From contig JAPFBE010000002.1 in assembly GCA_034336665.1 (NCBI GenBank), forward strand, positions 80,916,905 through 80,980,904: DNA of 64,000 nucleotides, written 5' to 3'. Positions within the stretch are counted from its first letter, which is position 1. Each line of letters begins with the position of its first letter. Below are positions 23,836 through 36,400 of the stretch, in pieces. Position numbers and translations under genes: made by a program. Below the pieces are notes generated by a model that saw only the letters and a program-made list of their open reading frames with translations, had not been told where the DNA came from and made no database searches. This DNA is from Luscinia megarhynchos. Its lineage: Eukaryota > Chordata > Aves > Passeriformes > Turdidae.

Positions 23836-26800
23836 AATTATGGCTTCTTTTTAGTACACTTTAGGCTTATAGTTCTGACATGTGGATTATTAGTTTCAGT
23901 TTGAAGTGCCAGGAATGAGCGTTTTAATTCCTAAAGCATCATCACTACAACTGATACTTAGCAATTAACAGGTTTTCACTTTGTGTGGGTGACCTCCTCA
24001 GTTTAAGGAAGACCCTAAACTTTTGCTGGTTGAGGATGTAAAACATCAGCATTGCCTGCATTTTGGTGATGGTCCTGCCTCATTCAGGTTTCAGTGATTT
24101 TAGCCAGTGTTTAGGAGGGCCTGACAGGCAGAACTTGTAAAAAAACTGAATCAAACACATGTGGGACTGTACTGCTGATTTGGTCTGAACCACTCGAGCC
24201 AAGGGCACCAGTCTTCAAAATGAAGGGGCAGCATTAGAGCACTGGAAGGCATTTTGGGGGCAGGGGTGCAGAATGCAGTATCTAGGTGTGGATTTATTTC
24301 ACCATTTGTTTGACAGGTAAGGGCTGCCTAAGTCTGTTCCTCTTGCCTTACTCTGGGAAACTGTGGGATCAATCTCTGCAGCCCCAAAAGCTGCAGCTGA
24401 ACAGCAAATGTGTTAAAGACAAGGTCCTTGGCCAGGTGAGGCCTCTGCACAGAGGCAGCCACAGCATCCCAGCTGTGGCACTGGAGCAGCTGCAGAGCAA
24501 AAGTAGCTCCTTGCTCACCATGGGACCTGCTGCAAAATGCATTTTCTATCCCATCTGTGTAATGGTCAGCAGAGAAACCACAGAGCTGAATTACTGCTTT
24601 CCTCACTGCTGGGCCAGGAGCTCATCTCTCCCTGGGCAGTCCCCATCCCTGACACTCCTAGTCAAACGTTCCCCTCCTATTTTTGAACACGCCTATATTT
24701 TAAATCTTGTTTCTGCTTTGTGCTTGGCCTTTATTTATGCTGCTTTTTTGTTTGCCTCTGCCCTCTGTAATCATAATCTCTTCTGCAGCTTTGGCTGCTC
24801 TGTCAGGCACAGGTGGGGCTGTAGCTGCCACCTCAGCACTGCAGTGCACGGCCTCAGTGGGGACACAGCACCCAGAAATAACAGTGGGCAAAAGGAGGGA
24901 GGGAGCAAGAGCACCCCGAGATCTCTTACCTGGCTTGGTGGCAGGGACACCCCAATCCCAGCACAGTGTTATGTGCTTGGCTTGTCACTCCCTCCCCCAG
25001 TGTCAACATCTCCCTCTGTAAAAACAAACCAACCAAACCCAACAGTGGGACTAGAGCAAAGAGAGCACTGGTTCTGCAGGTGATGGGAGCAGGGCAGTGA
25101 ATGTGACCCTGCAGTGGCAATGATGCAGCCAGTCACACACACAAAGGACCTGGCCTGCAGAGACCCAGCTGTCCTGGACACGCATCCCTGCTTTTCACAC
25201 AAAAGATGATAGATTCTTACAGCCACTAAAAATACAGTCAGTAGCCAGGGAATAGCACAGGAACAGGAGTCGGGTCACACTGTTGCTATTTTGATCCTTT
25301 CAAAGTATTTTTGAGGGCTGTGTCAGCATGGCAGGTTGCTTCCCTGGCCAAAAAGTCAATGTACCACAGGGCCACCCCTCTTCCCCCTCTCCCTGCGTAG
25401 TGGTGCTGGCAGTGGTGACAGCCCCACTGGCAAACCACCCTCCTTGCCCTTATGTGGGATGTATTTCCACTCATCAGAACCTGCTCTGCTTTACAGAATC
25501 CAGTTGCACAATAAAGGGCTACTCCTGTGGCTGCCAGGCCTTTCAGAAGACTTAGACTTGTTCATTACAATAAACAAAATAACAGTTTAGAACAGCAGGG
25601 AGCAAAGCTTCTTCCCCGCTGTAAACGAGGATTTATCACCCAAGTCAGTGTAAGCTGCTCAGCAAACTGAGAGCTGCAGCTCCCCGAGGGCCGGAGGCCG
25701 GTGGCTGAGCAGGGGCTCGCCCCGCTGGCCCAGGGGATGAATCATCACCGAGCCCGGTCCCTGCTCCTCCCCGCGGGGATGGGACACAGTTCAGTGCCGA
25801 CCAGCCTCCAGCTGGGGCTGTGCCAGCTCCTTCCAACTTCGCGGTTGCTCCTTGCTAAATGCCGCCCTCGTTAACACAGTGACATGAGAGTGCTTTTCCT
25901 TGTAAACAAGAGGATTTTAAGGGGATGAAGTGCCCCTCACACCGAATGCTGTGCTCAGAAATGTCTTGAGAGTGCAGCCTGTGAGTAAAGGGAAGCTCAA
26001 AGCCCACACAACCCCACAGCACAGGTCTAAACACAACCACACCAGTTCAGGCTGCTGGGAATTTTAATGCCCTTATTGTTGAGATGGAATCAAAACCAGA
26101 CCTTTCATAAAGGCAGCTCACCAGGATCTGGTGCAAGGAGATCTGTACCTGGCAGCCTGCCGGGTTTGTTCCCCAAACGCTTCCTGCTGCTCCCTGCGTG
26201 CAGGCAGGAGCTCAGACTCACATCTCACAGACACTCGGTGACTGGCCCGGCACACGAGGTGCCAGATTCATCTCCAGAGCCATCGGCCAACACTTGGGTT
26301 GTGTTCAGCACACAAGTTCAGAGTCACCCATGAGGCTGGGATCAAACTCCTCCAGACCAGCTTTGATTACCAAGTACCCCACAGCCACTTTTCTCTGTTT
26401 CTCCTGCTCTTTGAGACCAAAGGAAACAAAAACATTGTCACCATCTGGGATTGTGCTTCTCACCACGACCAGGCCTGGGGATTCTCCAATCCTCACAAGG
26501 AAACCATTTTGCTCCCACAGCAACACCAGATTATTCCACCTGGGAACACCAGTGTGTCACCTTTGGGACTGGCAGGAGCAGCCAAGTGGTAACTGTGCTC
26601 TTCAGATCTTTGTCATTTCAGAATGCAATTCTAAATAAATCTCAACATCATTCCAAAGTTTCTGTTCACGACTGCCAAAATTTCACCTCAATTAGAATAT
26701 TAATGGGTTTTAAGTCCATTAATTCCAGTATTTTTCAACCTTCTGCTCGATTATCCTTAAAACGCATTATTATCCATGAGAGTGCTGGTATTACTAAGTA

Positions 26801-28189
26801 GGCAATTATTTTAAAAATCAATCTGAATGACTGGAAGAGATGTCAGTCAGTCAAAAAATCTTTATGCAACACATGCAAAACTTTGTGACACTGAATGAAA
26901 GGATGGATGTACAAGCCTGGATGCTTCACTACAAAAAAAGACATGGAAACATTATGAGGAAAGCTTTTATGATGGCTTTTATCTAATGTTGTAACTATCT
27001 CAAATAGTCTCAGATATAGCAGATACAATAAATTTCCTCAAGATCCACAACCCAACATGAATTAGTCAAATTGGCCAGGAATCATGAATTAAAAAATTCT
27101 GAAGAAGAGCCACCATACTGGGAGATCAGATATAAAGCTTGATTTTTCCTTCAATTAATTTCAATGAAAAAAAATTATTGAATTCTTACAGTAGATTTGT
27201 AAGTAAGAAAAGCATCTTCTGCATTAGTGTATTAATGGAAGCGTATTTTTTACTTTTTTTATAGACTCAAAATTCTGCATTAAATTTATTGGTGCTGTTA
27301 AGACTGCCTCACATATGAAATATTACTTCGAAATTAAAAAATGTTACAAAATTAATTAGCAAATCAGTTCTCTGCTAAAAACTTATCTCCACAAAAACCT
27401 TACCTGCATTTTAACATTACCTCTTAAAGTGATGTAAAAAATTATCAGATTCAGTGACTGAAAATAATGGTATTATTTGCTAAAATTTATTTTATCAAGA
27501 GTAAACAATATTTCCGAATTACCTGCACAGCAAAACTGAGGTCCTGAGAAATTAAGAGGCAGGTTAAAAGCTGCTGAAATAGCTCTTCCATCTGACAGAA
27601 GTGTAACTTGCTTATGGGTTTGGGATGAGGCAATCCAGCTTGGGCTTCTGCAATTCATCCCTGGCAGTTTTAGTTTCTCACTTCCCTGGCCTCTCATGAT
27701 GCAGGTGAGAAAATGAGCCTGAGGAACAGGCAGTTCAGCCGAGCAAAAACCAGCAGGTATTACCCAGAAACTCTGGCCAGTCTGTGGTGTTTCAGAAAGA
27801 ACTCTCTGCAGGCCATATGAGAAGCATTGCTTTAGACAGAGAAAACAGAGTTTGAGTTGAGTCAGTGATCTGACATGCACCAAGTGGAGCAGTTTTGCTT
27901 AAAGACTCAGGCCAGAACTGCATCCTTCTCACAAAACATTTACTGTCTTCCCTGACAGACAGGCAGCTCAGGTTTCTTTTCATCTTAGAGAAGGCTGAAA
28001 TCTTGTACAAAATGCAACTGACTTTAGAGCTTACATCCCCAAGAATCAGAGCATTCAACTTCCAAAACACAGCTAATCAAATAAAAATATTTAAAGGCAG
28101 CAAGAGGTAAGAGCAGTCAGGAAAGAAGGCTCCCTGGGAACACACCCATTTTCAAAAGGCTGATCAGCACATGAAACAACAGGCCACTA
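23836..28189. other. Intergenic region between convergent SPAG1 and RNF19A
   Basis: About 4.4 kb between the two inferred polyadenylation sites. The part from about 24.3 to 26.6 kb is visibly richer in G+C than either side and holds several open frames (265 codons at 24286-25083 +; 73 codons at 26305-26526 -), none with a recognised family signature. A small CpG cluster lies at 25670-25880. From 26.6 to 28.2 kb the sequence is AT-rich. In human I know of no protein-coding gene between these two. Confidence 0.6.
25670..25880. promoter_or_regulatory. Small orphan CpG cluster in the intergenic region
   Basis: A short run of CG dinucleotides (CCCCGAGGGCCGGAGGCCGG, GCTCGCCCCGCTGG, CCCCGCGGGGATG, TTCGCGGTTGC) in a region where CG is otherwise sparse. 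No gene start is evident on either side. It could be an enhancer, the promoter of a non-coding transcript, or a base-composition relic. Confidence 0.4.
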
Positions 28190-29714
28190 GAAGTCAGTAT
28201 TTAGACATTTATTTCAGATATGCGGTTTACACGCGTATTACTGAGCAAAACCGAATTGCAAATATACAAATACTGTAACAAGCATTACCAAATAACGTAA
28301 CTGGCACTAGTGTTATAAGCTATTACTGGAACTGGTGAGGATAAGTCATGGAAGGACTGTAGCTCATGGCATTCTCTTCATCCAATCAAACTTCCAGTAG
28401 CACCATAATGGCAATACATGAAACACAAGACAGAACATTGGTAACTGTTATTCTGAGATTCACAACTCTTTTTTCATTTTAGTGAATTACTTAGCAAAAA
28501 AATGTTAACAGTGCAGGCGCTTTGGCCAACTTCAGCTTGTGTGCAGCTGTACATCTTCCATAAGCAGAAGAAAAAGAAAAAAGCCAGCATATTTGGAACC
28601 CATCTTTGCACTTGGGCAGGCATTGCACTGCACTTAAGATTCTGGGACTGAAGACAGGCATGTCTTGCAAAGAGATGTCATGTCCACTAAAGCCTGAGTG
28701 AGTCTTTGGTAGGCCAATACCTCATTATTATATCTATGACAGTCGTTTTTTTCACTAGGATTTTCTTTTGTGATCCAAGGTGGCCAAAGAGGACATTCTG
28801 GAAAACATTACAGTAAAATCCTCAAACGACCAGGCACTTCAAACCCAGTCTTTTCCAAAGGCACCAAGAATGGACGGGGCACCAATTTTCCCCCTAATGA
28901 AAGGTGACTGTATCTGCTTTTCTACAATGCTTAGAAATCACTGTATTGTTATTTTACAGTTTTTATACACTATATAGTAGCCTTATCTGCTGCGTGATTG
29001 GTTGCATGAATAAATAGGTAACCCCACTGTTCTACACACAGGTGATGTCTCCATTCCACCATACATTAAGTACCAACTTCTTATGTTTTGAAATTATGTA
29101 AAAGCCATAACCCTGCTCAAAGTGTACACACATACAAACACTTCTGACACAGGCTACATCCATCTGAAGATATGCAGTTCATTCTACATGCATTCTAAAT
29201 ACAGTGTGTGTCCAGTTATGAAATAAAATTATATTCACTGTTGAAGTATGTTTGTATAGGTCTCTGCAGGTCTCTGCTTCCCTTAGATTTCAGAGTTCAC
29301 ACAAGAATGGTTTTAAGTCACTAATACTCAGCTAACACCTTTATCCCAAACCCCATATTTTCCAAGTGAACAGTGCAGGACATATTATTCATTTCAGCAT
29401 TTAACATATTAAGAATTTACCAATTTTTATCTAAATACACCAAGTATACGCTTTCAAGCAAAGTTGTGGCAAAAATACAAAACATGGACGTATTTGTACT
29501 GCTGTAATGCACTTGGTTAAAGCCTTCATGTCTCTTCACACAGGTGGGAGATCCATAGGAAGTATTTTGCCTTATCAGACAAGTATATAGAAAATGCAGT
29601 TCTATCAAAACCTTGCTTCTGCTGGTCACCTGAAACTTATGGAAGTCGCATGTGATTCAATCAGCTGAGACAGGGTTCTTTAGTGGCAAATATATTTTTG
29701 CAGCACTTAGAGAT
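28190..29714 (-). other. RNF19A: RNF19A 3' untranslated region
   Basis: AT-rich sequence following the TAA, about 1.5 kb, up to the minus-strand AATAAA at 28213-28208. The length is plausible for this gene. A longer form ending near another AATAAA-like site around 27.48 kb cannot be excluded. Confidence 0.6.
28208..28213 (-). promoter_or_regulatory. polyadenylation signal, RNF19A
   Basis: TTTATT on the + strand, i.e. AATAAA on the RNF19A strand, about 1.5 kb after the stop codon. Chosen by position; alternative signals may be used. Confidence 0.55.
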
Positions 29715-30405
29715 TTACATTTCAGTCTGAACAGCAGTGCTTAATTCCACAGCCTGTTGTGAATGGTTGTTGTTTGTTTCTTTCAGTGTTTCACCAACAC
29801 CCAAATCGACATCTGTCAAAGATCCATTATTAATGCTTTCCTCAGCAATGTAACTCAGCTGTGGAACATCAGTGCTCGGGGCTGCTGGAACAGGCACAGA
29901 GATTCCACTCGGCTGTGGAGAGTTTTCCAAGCGATCGTTTTCCACCTCTGGGAGAACACTGACCGTGGTAAAGCGAGCGTGATAGTCGCTGGAACCATGG
30001 CTACAGGAAGTTTTCATACTTTCCATATCTGAGCAACTGAACTCAGAGAAATGGCTGGAGTGCGAATCTGCTACAGATGGAATACTATCGCTCAGAGAGG
30101 GAGAGTCAAATTCACTGGAGTTGGTGCTTTGCTGTTCCAACAGCTGAGCATCCATGTCCTCTCTGGTCTCGTTAATCTTCATGCTGCTCTTCTTTCTCAG
30201 CTTACCTTTGCACTTCTTGCCCGCCGTGCTGTCCTTGGCCCACTTGGCGGCGCCGGCTCTGCCCTCGGGCGGGCCGGAGCCGCTGCCGCCGCCGGAGCCG
30301 CGCCCCGCCGCGCCGCCCTCCTCCACGCTGCTGCTGCCGCTGTGGTGCCGGAACTTGGCCGGCTTGGACTCGATATCCACCTGCACCTCCAGGCTGGTGC
30401 CTTCC
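29715..30405 (-). CDS. RNF19A: RNF19A terminal coding exon
   Basis: Acceptor (minus) CCGTTGCAG before 30405; stop TAA at 29717-29715. It encodes [20 protein letters not shown], a Gly/Ser/Ala/Pro-rich stretch, [20 protein letters not shown], a Ser-rich tail ([17 protein letters not shown]) and the C-terminal VQTEM. The Gly/Ser/Ala stretch (+ strand about 30235-30330) is much more GC-rich than the remainder of the exon. Confidence 0.96.
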
Positions 30406-33400
30406 CTGCAACGGGGGAGAGAGAATCCGTGAGTGTAAGCGGCCGTCGCAGGGTGGAACTAACTCCAGCTGCTCTCCAACACACATCCCTCCCACTTTCA
30501 CTGTGGATCTTGCAAGGAGACACGTTTAACCAAATAAAACAGCCCCAAGGAAAACACGAAGTCTGAACGACTGAACGCTTTACTGAGCTACAGCAATGCC
30601 GTTCCTATTTGGAAATAACCTTGGCAAAATGCAGTAAGCAGTCACATGTGATTCCATTAGTAACAAAATCTACAGTTTCAAAGTGTAATCTTGCATGTAG
30701 AACAGCTGAGGCATGCTTAAAATATCCTTTAATAAGCAAGGCTTATAAATATTCTATTTTCACCACATTTCTCTTACCTGTCCAAAGGGATGTAGGAGTT
30801 CAGAATGGATCCTGCCATTGCTTTGGTACTGGCATTGTCACTGACTGTTCCCAAGCTAACTGTGCCAGATTCTCCACTCAGACTGTATCGTTCTTTCTGC
30901 ACATCTGCTTGTACTTCCAGTCTTTGAGAGAAAGAGAGAGAGTTGCATATACTACCACAACAGTTAAAGCACACTAGCTGAAAATTAGTATCACTTTGTA
31001 GAGGGCAGTAAGTCAGTCAGTCAGTAATAAACAGAGTTCCTGAGTCACTCCAGGACAGATGGGCTTATTTACCCTACTGTCACATGTTCTCCACTCCCAT
31101 TATCAAAAATTACTATTTTTTGATTAAAACCAAGCAAACAAAAACACCTCAAAGCAAAACCAGATTAATTTCCTAAAAGTGTTAACCAAAAATTCTGGGT
31201 TCTTTCCCTCCTGAGGTTTACAGGACAACTTCCCGCTTCAGCTACAGCTCTTCTGCAGATAGTACACTATTCTCTAAAAACAATCAGAAGGATACATAAA
31301 TACAAGACATGATGGTTCCCATGTATTCCCTGCTGCAAATTACTACTAACCAAATAAAAGGCAGAGAACTGTGTTCACTAATTCTGCTTTACATTGTATT
31401 GCTATCAACTGCAACAGGAATAACAGAAACCTGACCAATCTCAAAACTGGGTTCAGCAGATACACCAGAAATCAAATTACAAGCCTTTTCCAAATGTCTT
31501 GTTTATCTTTGTTCTGTCAGTGAAATTGAAGTGGTTTTTTTCTGTTTTAACTCTCAGCTTTTTAAAGAAGAGGGTATGCATACCTCATTCAGCAGTCACA
31601 GCCTGGTACACCTGTCCCAGCAGAGGGGAACTCTTGACACTATCCCACTCTATTCTATATAGCCAGGACTGCCAAATTACTCAAAATGAGCACTGCTGGC
31701 AGCTGATTTAAGGAGAAAATTCCATCCCAAACCCCTACATGCTAACAATCCTTTCTACACACTCCCTTTCTCTTCAGGGTGCAGGGCAACCCACTACTAG
31801 AAAGGTCAAAATTCACAGAAGGCATTGGGCATGTGACAAGAAGCTGCCACCTTGGCAAGGCCAGGTGTTCATCTACCTCCCCTCCTTCCTGAAGTCCATG
31901 TGGGGCCCACACTCCACCCAGGTGCTCTGAAGGCACAGCTTGGTGCCTGCAGACTGAAGGAGTCAGCAGCTCTGGCTTTCGGGGGAGGTGCACCAGAGAA
32001 CGGAACTGTTGGAGATAGGCTGCTCCCTCGGAGTCCTGCCTGCAGGCGCTGCCTGGGGAAGCGCCAAGGCGCAGCCGCCCACCTGTTGAAGCAGCTGCCC
32101 ACGGCGCTCCCCGAGAGGCTGCCGGTGATGCTGGCGCCCGCCAGGGCCATGGTGCTGGCCGTCTCGCTCAGGTTGTCGCGGATGGCGCCGATGCGCTCCA
32201 TGTGGCTGCCGCTGGCGCTCAGGCTGCCCGTCAGCCCGCCCACGCTGCCCTCCCCGATGCTGGGGTTCTGCCGCGCCTCCGCCACCGACGTGGTGTCTGC
32301 AACACACACACAGCCCTCACACACGGAGCAGCACCCAGCTGCCTCTACTGTGTGACCAGCATTCTGAAATCATGCTGAGAAGGAGGAGTTATAAAACATA
32401 TGGTCACAGAAAAAGAACTTTGTTAAAAAAACCCCCAAAAACTACAAGAGGAAATAATTTGAAGACACCTTTCTTGGAGCTGCTATATGCCTCACATCAC
32501 AAATTTAAGATAGCGAAAAATGAATCATGGATAGGACAGGAAACATGGATAAAAGGAATGCAGACAGAGCCCATCACACAGGACAGTGCCATGTAATCAA
32601 AAAACTTAAGCATCAGACCAGTCTTTAGTTGGCCCTTTTAAAAATAAAAACTCTAACCAGTTTCCACAAACCAGGATTCTGAAAGAGCAACATTTAATGC
32701 TATGTTAAAACTTTTAGCTGTGGAGAAGACTTGAGTTTGGCTTTGATTAAAATGGGCAAGAAAAGCTTTAATACTTGTAATATAGCCCAGCACAAAATGA
32801 CACAGAGAAACAATTATCATCTGAGAGATACAATTTCAGCAGTGAGCAGAAGCAGCCCCAAATGCAAATAACTACTTTAGTATATAAGATAGAAAATACA
32901 AGTCACAAACCCACATTTATAGAAAATTGAATTTCTTACCAACAGCTGCATTTGTTCCACCAACGTTTATGTCATTTTCATCATCAAATTCTATCCTGAC
33001 ACCTTTTCCATTGCCAGCTGACACACCACAGCCTCCACTTCGGCAGAGGGAAATTGGAACGACTCCATACACATAAGCCAGCATAATAGGAACACCAATA
33101 CCTACAGGGGAAGTAGAGTCTTTCATTAAAAGTGACTTCTATTTTAGAGCCTTTCATAAAGGCAATTTCATTTTCCAAGATTATTTAATATTTGATTAAT
33201 ATTACACTAGAAAGAGACCGGGAGGGAGCAAAATTAGGAAATATTGGTAAATCATTAAGGTGAAATGACAGGAAAGTGCTTTCAGCAGGAAGAATGTCCT
33301 CTGTCAGCATGGGTAGAAAAAGAAGCTTAATGACTGATGAATTAATACTTTCTGCATGTCCATAACATACTTTATAAAAGAAATTAAAGTGCTTTAAGGA

Positions 33401-36400
33401 TTCACAAAAGTTCCACTGTGGACTCCACTGTTCCACCTAAGAGGCAGAAATAGCAGAGACCTATTTCCAATGTTACTCAACTAAAAAATGTTAGTACCTC
33501 TACTACTTTAATAAGGGACTTCAATTTACATCCACTGAAGAGAGATGTGGCTTTGCTATCAATTTAATAGGACTTAACATTATTATTACTCTGGGATTTT
33601 TCAATGTAAGTTTTCCTTAGAAATAAACAATTCTGTGGAGTATGGTGGCAGGAATTAAGGGAAACCAGCTAAAGGAACTGTAGATTGAAGCACACAGATA
33701 CACGCACATCCATCCCAGCACCTTGAGTGGATGATGGAAGTTAGTCCTTTTGCATATGAATTAAATTATCTTATGGCTTTGCTGATGGAATATATAGAAG
33801 GTACAAAAACCACTGAAAAACGTCAAGTTGGCGCATTCTGAAAATGTCAGGAGAGATGCAGACCTAATAGAAAGGCTACTCAGTCTAATCTAAAAGAAGA
33901 GTTCCAATTATACAAAGTCTCCTTCACTAGAACTACTCACATTCAAGGAGGAACTCCATATTCTTATGGTCATTATTCTGGAAACCACACAATGCCTTAA
34001 GACTGGAGGCCATGTGTTAATGGCAATGGGGCAAGAGCAAAACTCCACAAAATAAACTCAACTACTTTCCCTGTAAAGCCATGTTTCATCTCTGTGCAGG
34101 AATAAGAAACAGCTTGAGAGAAATGAAGGAAGGCAGATCTATAAATACAGCTATGAGACTGTGTCCCCTACCACCTGTTCAGCAGGGATCTGACACCACA
34201 GCCACACGAGAACAATGCAATGCAGACTGACACCATGGCTGGCATATCCTCGTTTGCACAGTGGTCCCCCATTGATAACAAGCAGTTTAAAGCCACAGCT
34301 TCCTGGCCAGTCTGAGCCACCACTGCCTAAAAGTGGCCTCATCTTCTGGAGGTTACTCATTACTCTCTGAGCATTGCTTCTGGCACAAGGGGGAACACTG
34401 CAGACAAAACTGTGCGTACAGGGGGCTGATCCAGCTTAAACTAAATGGTGGGTCTTAGTGTGAGCCAGCTATCCATAGCAGATTACTGTGCAACTGTGAA
34501 GGATGCCTGTGCTGCAACAGAGGCAAGGCAGTGTCAGGTAAGTCCCCTCCTTTCAAAACAAACTTGGGTTTACAGTGATCTTGAAATTACCTGGGAAGAT
34601 GAGACAACTATTTTGTAAGAACAGCAAGATTCTCCTTAAATGCTATCCTCAATAATCACCATGGTAAAGAGTGTGATGCATTTTGTACTGACTCCCAGAG
34701 CAGAACAAGTGGTTTGTCAGCAATGTTAAGTGTAAGAGACCATTTTTTCTCTACATGGAGAAAAGTTTGATATGAAGTTATTAAAATATGAAAAGACCTT
34801 GAGGCAACATTTTTTTCTTGGTCATCTAAAAATCTTTTAAATACTTCAATCTTAAAAGCCAGATGTGACAATGTGGAAACTTCAATTTTCAAGATAAAAA
34901 TTAGTTTTAATTCTTTGGGAAATGCTACATTAAAATCAAGTACTGTATTCTTGATTCTGCTTCAATAAATGTATAACCTCAGACTCCTCCTTGTCTTAGC
35001 TCCTTCCCCTATAAAAGGAAACTACAGCACTTAGCTGTGTTATTCATGAGTGTTTATAGAGTTCTGGTTGCTACCAGGTGCTACCAAGACACAAAATAGT
35101 AGTATTTACTTACCTACAGTTACTGCAGCTACAACTGGAGAAACAATTACAGATAAGGTTACACCACCTGCTATAGCCAAGTTTCGCTTGTGCTTTGAAA
35201 TGTCTTTGCCTTCGTATCGATTGTGAATCTTGAAAGAAGAAAAGAAAGGGAGTTTAGAGTATTATCAACATCAATAATACATTTCTGCAAGGATGGAAGA
35301 AGTGACAGTTTGAAGCTATACACTGTTGCCTTCCAGAGAGACCACATTATATGCAATGATTTATTTCTTATCTCAAAGAAAATAAAATTTATATATATAT
35401 CCTAATTTTAGGCAATCTCTTACAAGTAAGAAGTCCTCCCATCCAGCATTAAGCATTTATTCTCAGCCTCAAGTTTGAAGAGCTAAGTAATTCAAGAGCT
35501 TTGTTTAATCATTACTTCAGCTTAGATGGCTGGGAAAAGCAGACAAACTTTCAGGATAAAAACATTTCCACGTATGATCAAATTGACACATCTTTTTCCC
35601 AGTTGTCTTTTCCCTGAACATTATGGAGTTAAAACTTTCACACATTACAGGATCTATAGAAACGGGTTGACAGCAGAGCCACAAGAGAGCCTTCACCAAA
35701 CACAGACTGGAAGGAGGGGAAAACAAGAACTCCATTGCTCCAGCATTCCCTCATGACAAGCTATTGAGAGAGGAAATGTTTTTGCAAACCTGAGTCTTAG
35801 CTCTGCTTCTGTTTACTGAGGAATCTGTTACCCAAACCTCTTACTGATGGTTCAAGGCTGCAATAACTCTGAAATGTGACTGCCCTAAAGTTACCTGCCA
35901 CAAATTCCACATGAACCTGAAAGGCTTTAAAGACTACTGTTCTAAAGAGATTTCCCACTTCTGTGTGTTTGATTTACTCTCTCTAGGAAAATGATTTCTC
36001 AGAAGTATGCACTACATCTGTTATTATTCTTAGCTAAGATATAATTACAAAGGAACAACAGTTATCTCAATGGCCATCACAAAGCCAAGTTAATCCTCAC
36101 TCCATCTAAGGAGAAACACAAAAGATGAGTACACAAGAAGATAATGACAAAAGATGAATTGCAGGTCATGCTGCCAAAATTATCATGCTATTGAATGCAG
36201 TGCTTTCTATAATATAATTTCAATTAAGAGATTTGGTAGGGTTGTTCTCATTTTGGAATAAACAGCGTCTTTGTATTTGTTCAGGCAAGGCAGGCAAGGA
36301 TAAAGCAGAGAAGGCACTGAGCTTTGTGCAAAAAGAATGCATTTACTTGCTCTGAGGTACATTATACAGAGAGGAAGCACTTGAATATTGAACATACCTA

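Noticed and set aside
30051..30566. 171-codon + frame antisense to the RNF19A last exon
   Set aside because: Shadow of the RNF19A coding exon; the Ala-rich product is the complement of its GC-rich Gly/Ser codons.
31852..32355. 167-codon + frame antisense to an RNF19A exon
   Set aside because: Shadow of the GC-rich exon at 32083-32296; the minus strand reads the recognisable RNF19A sequence with correct splice sites.
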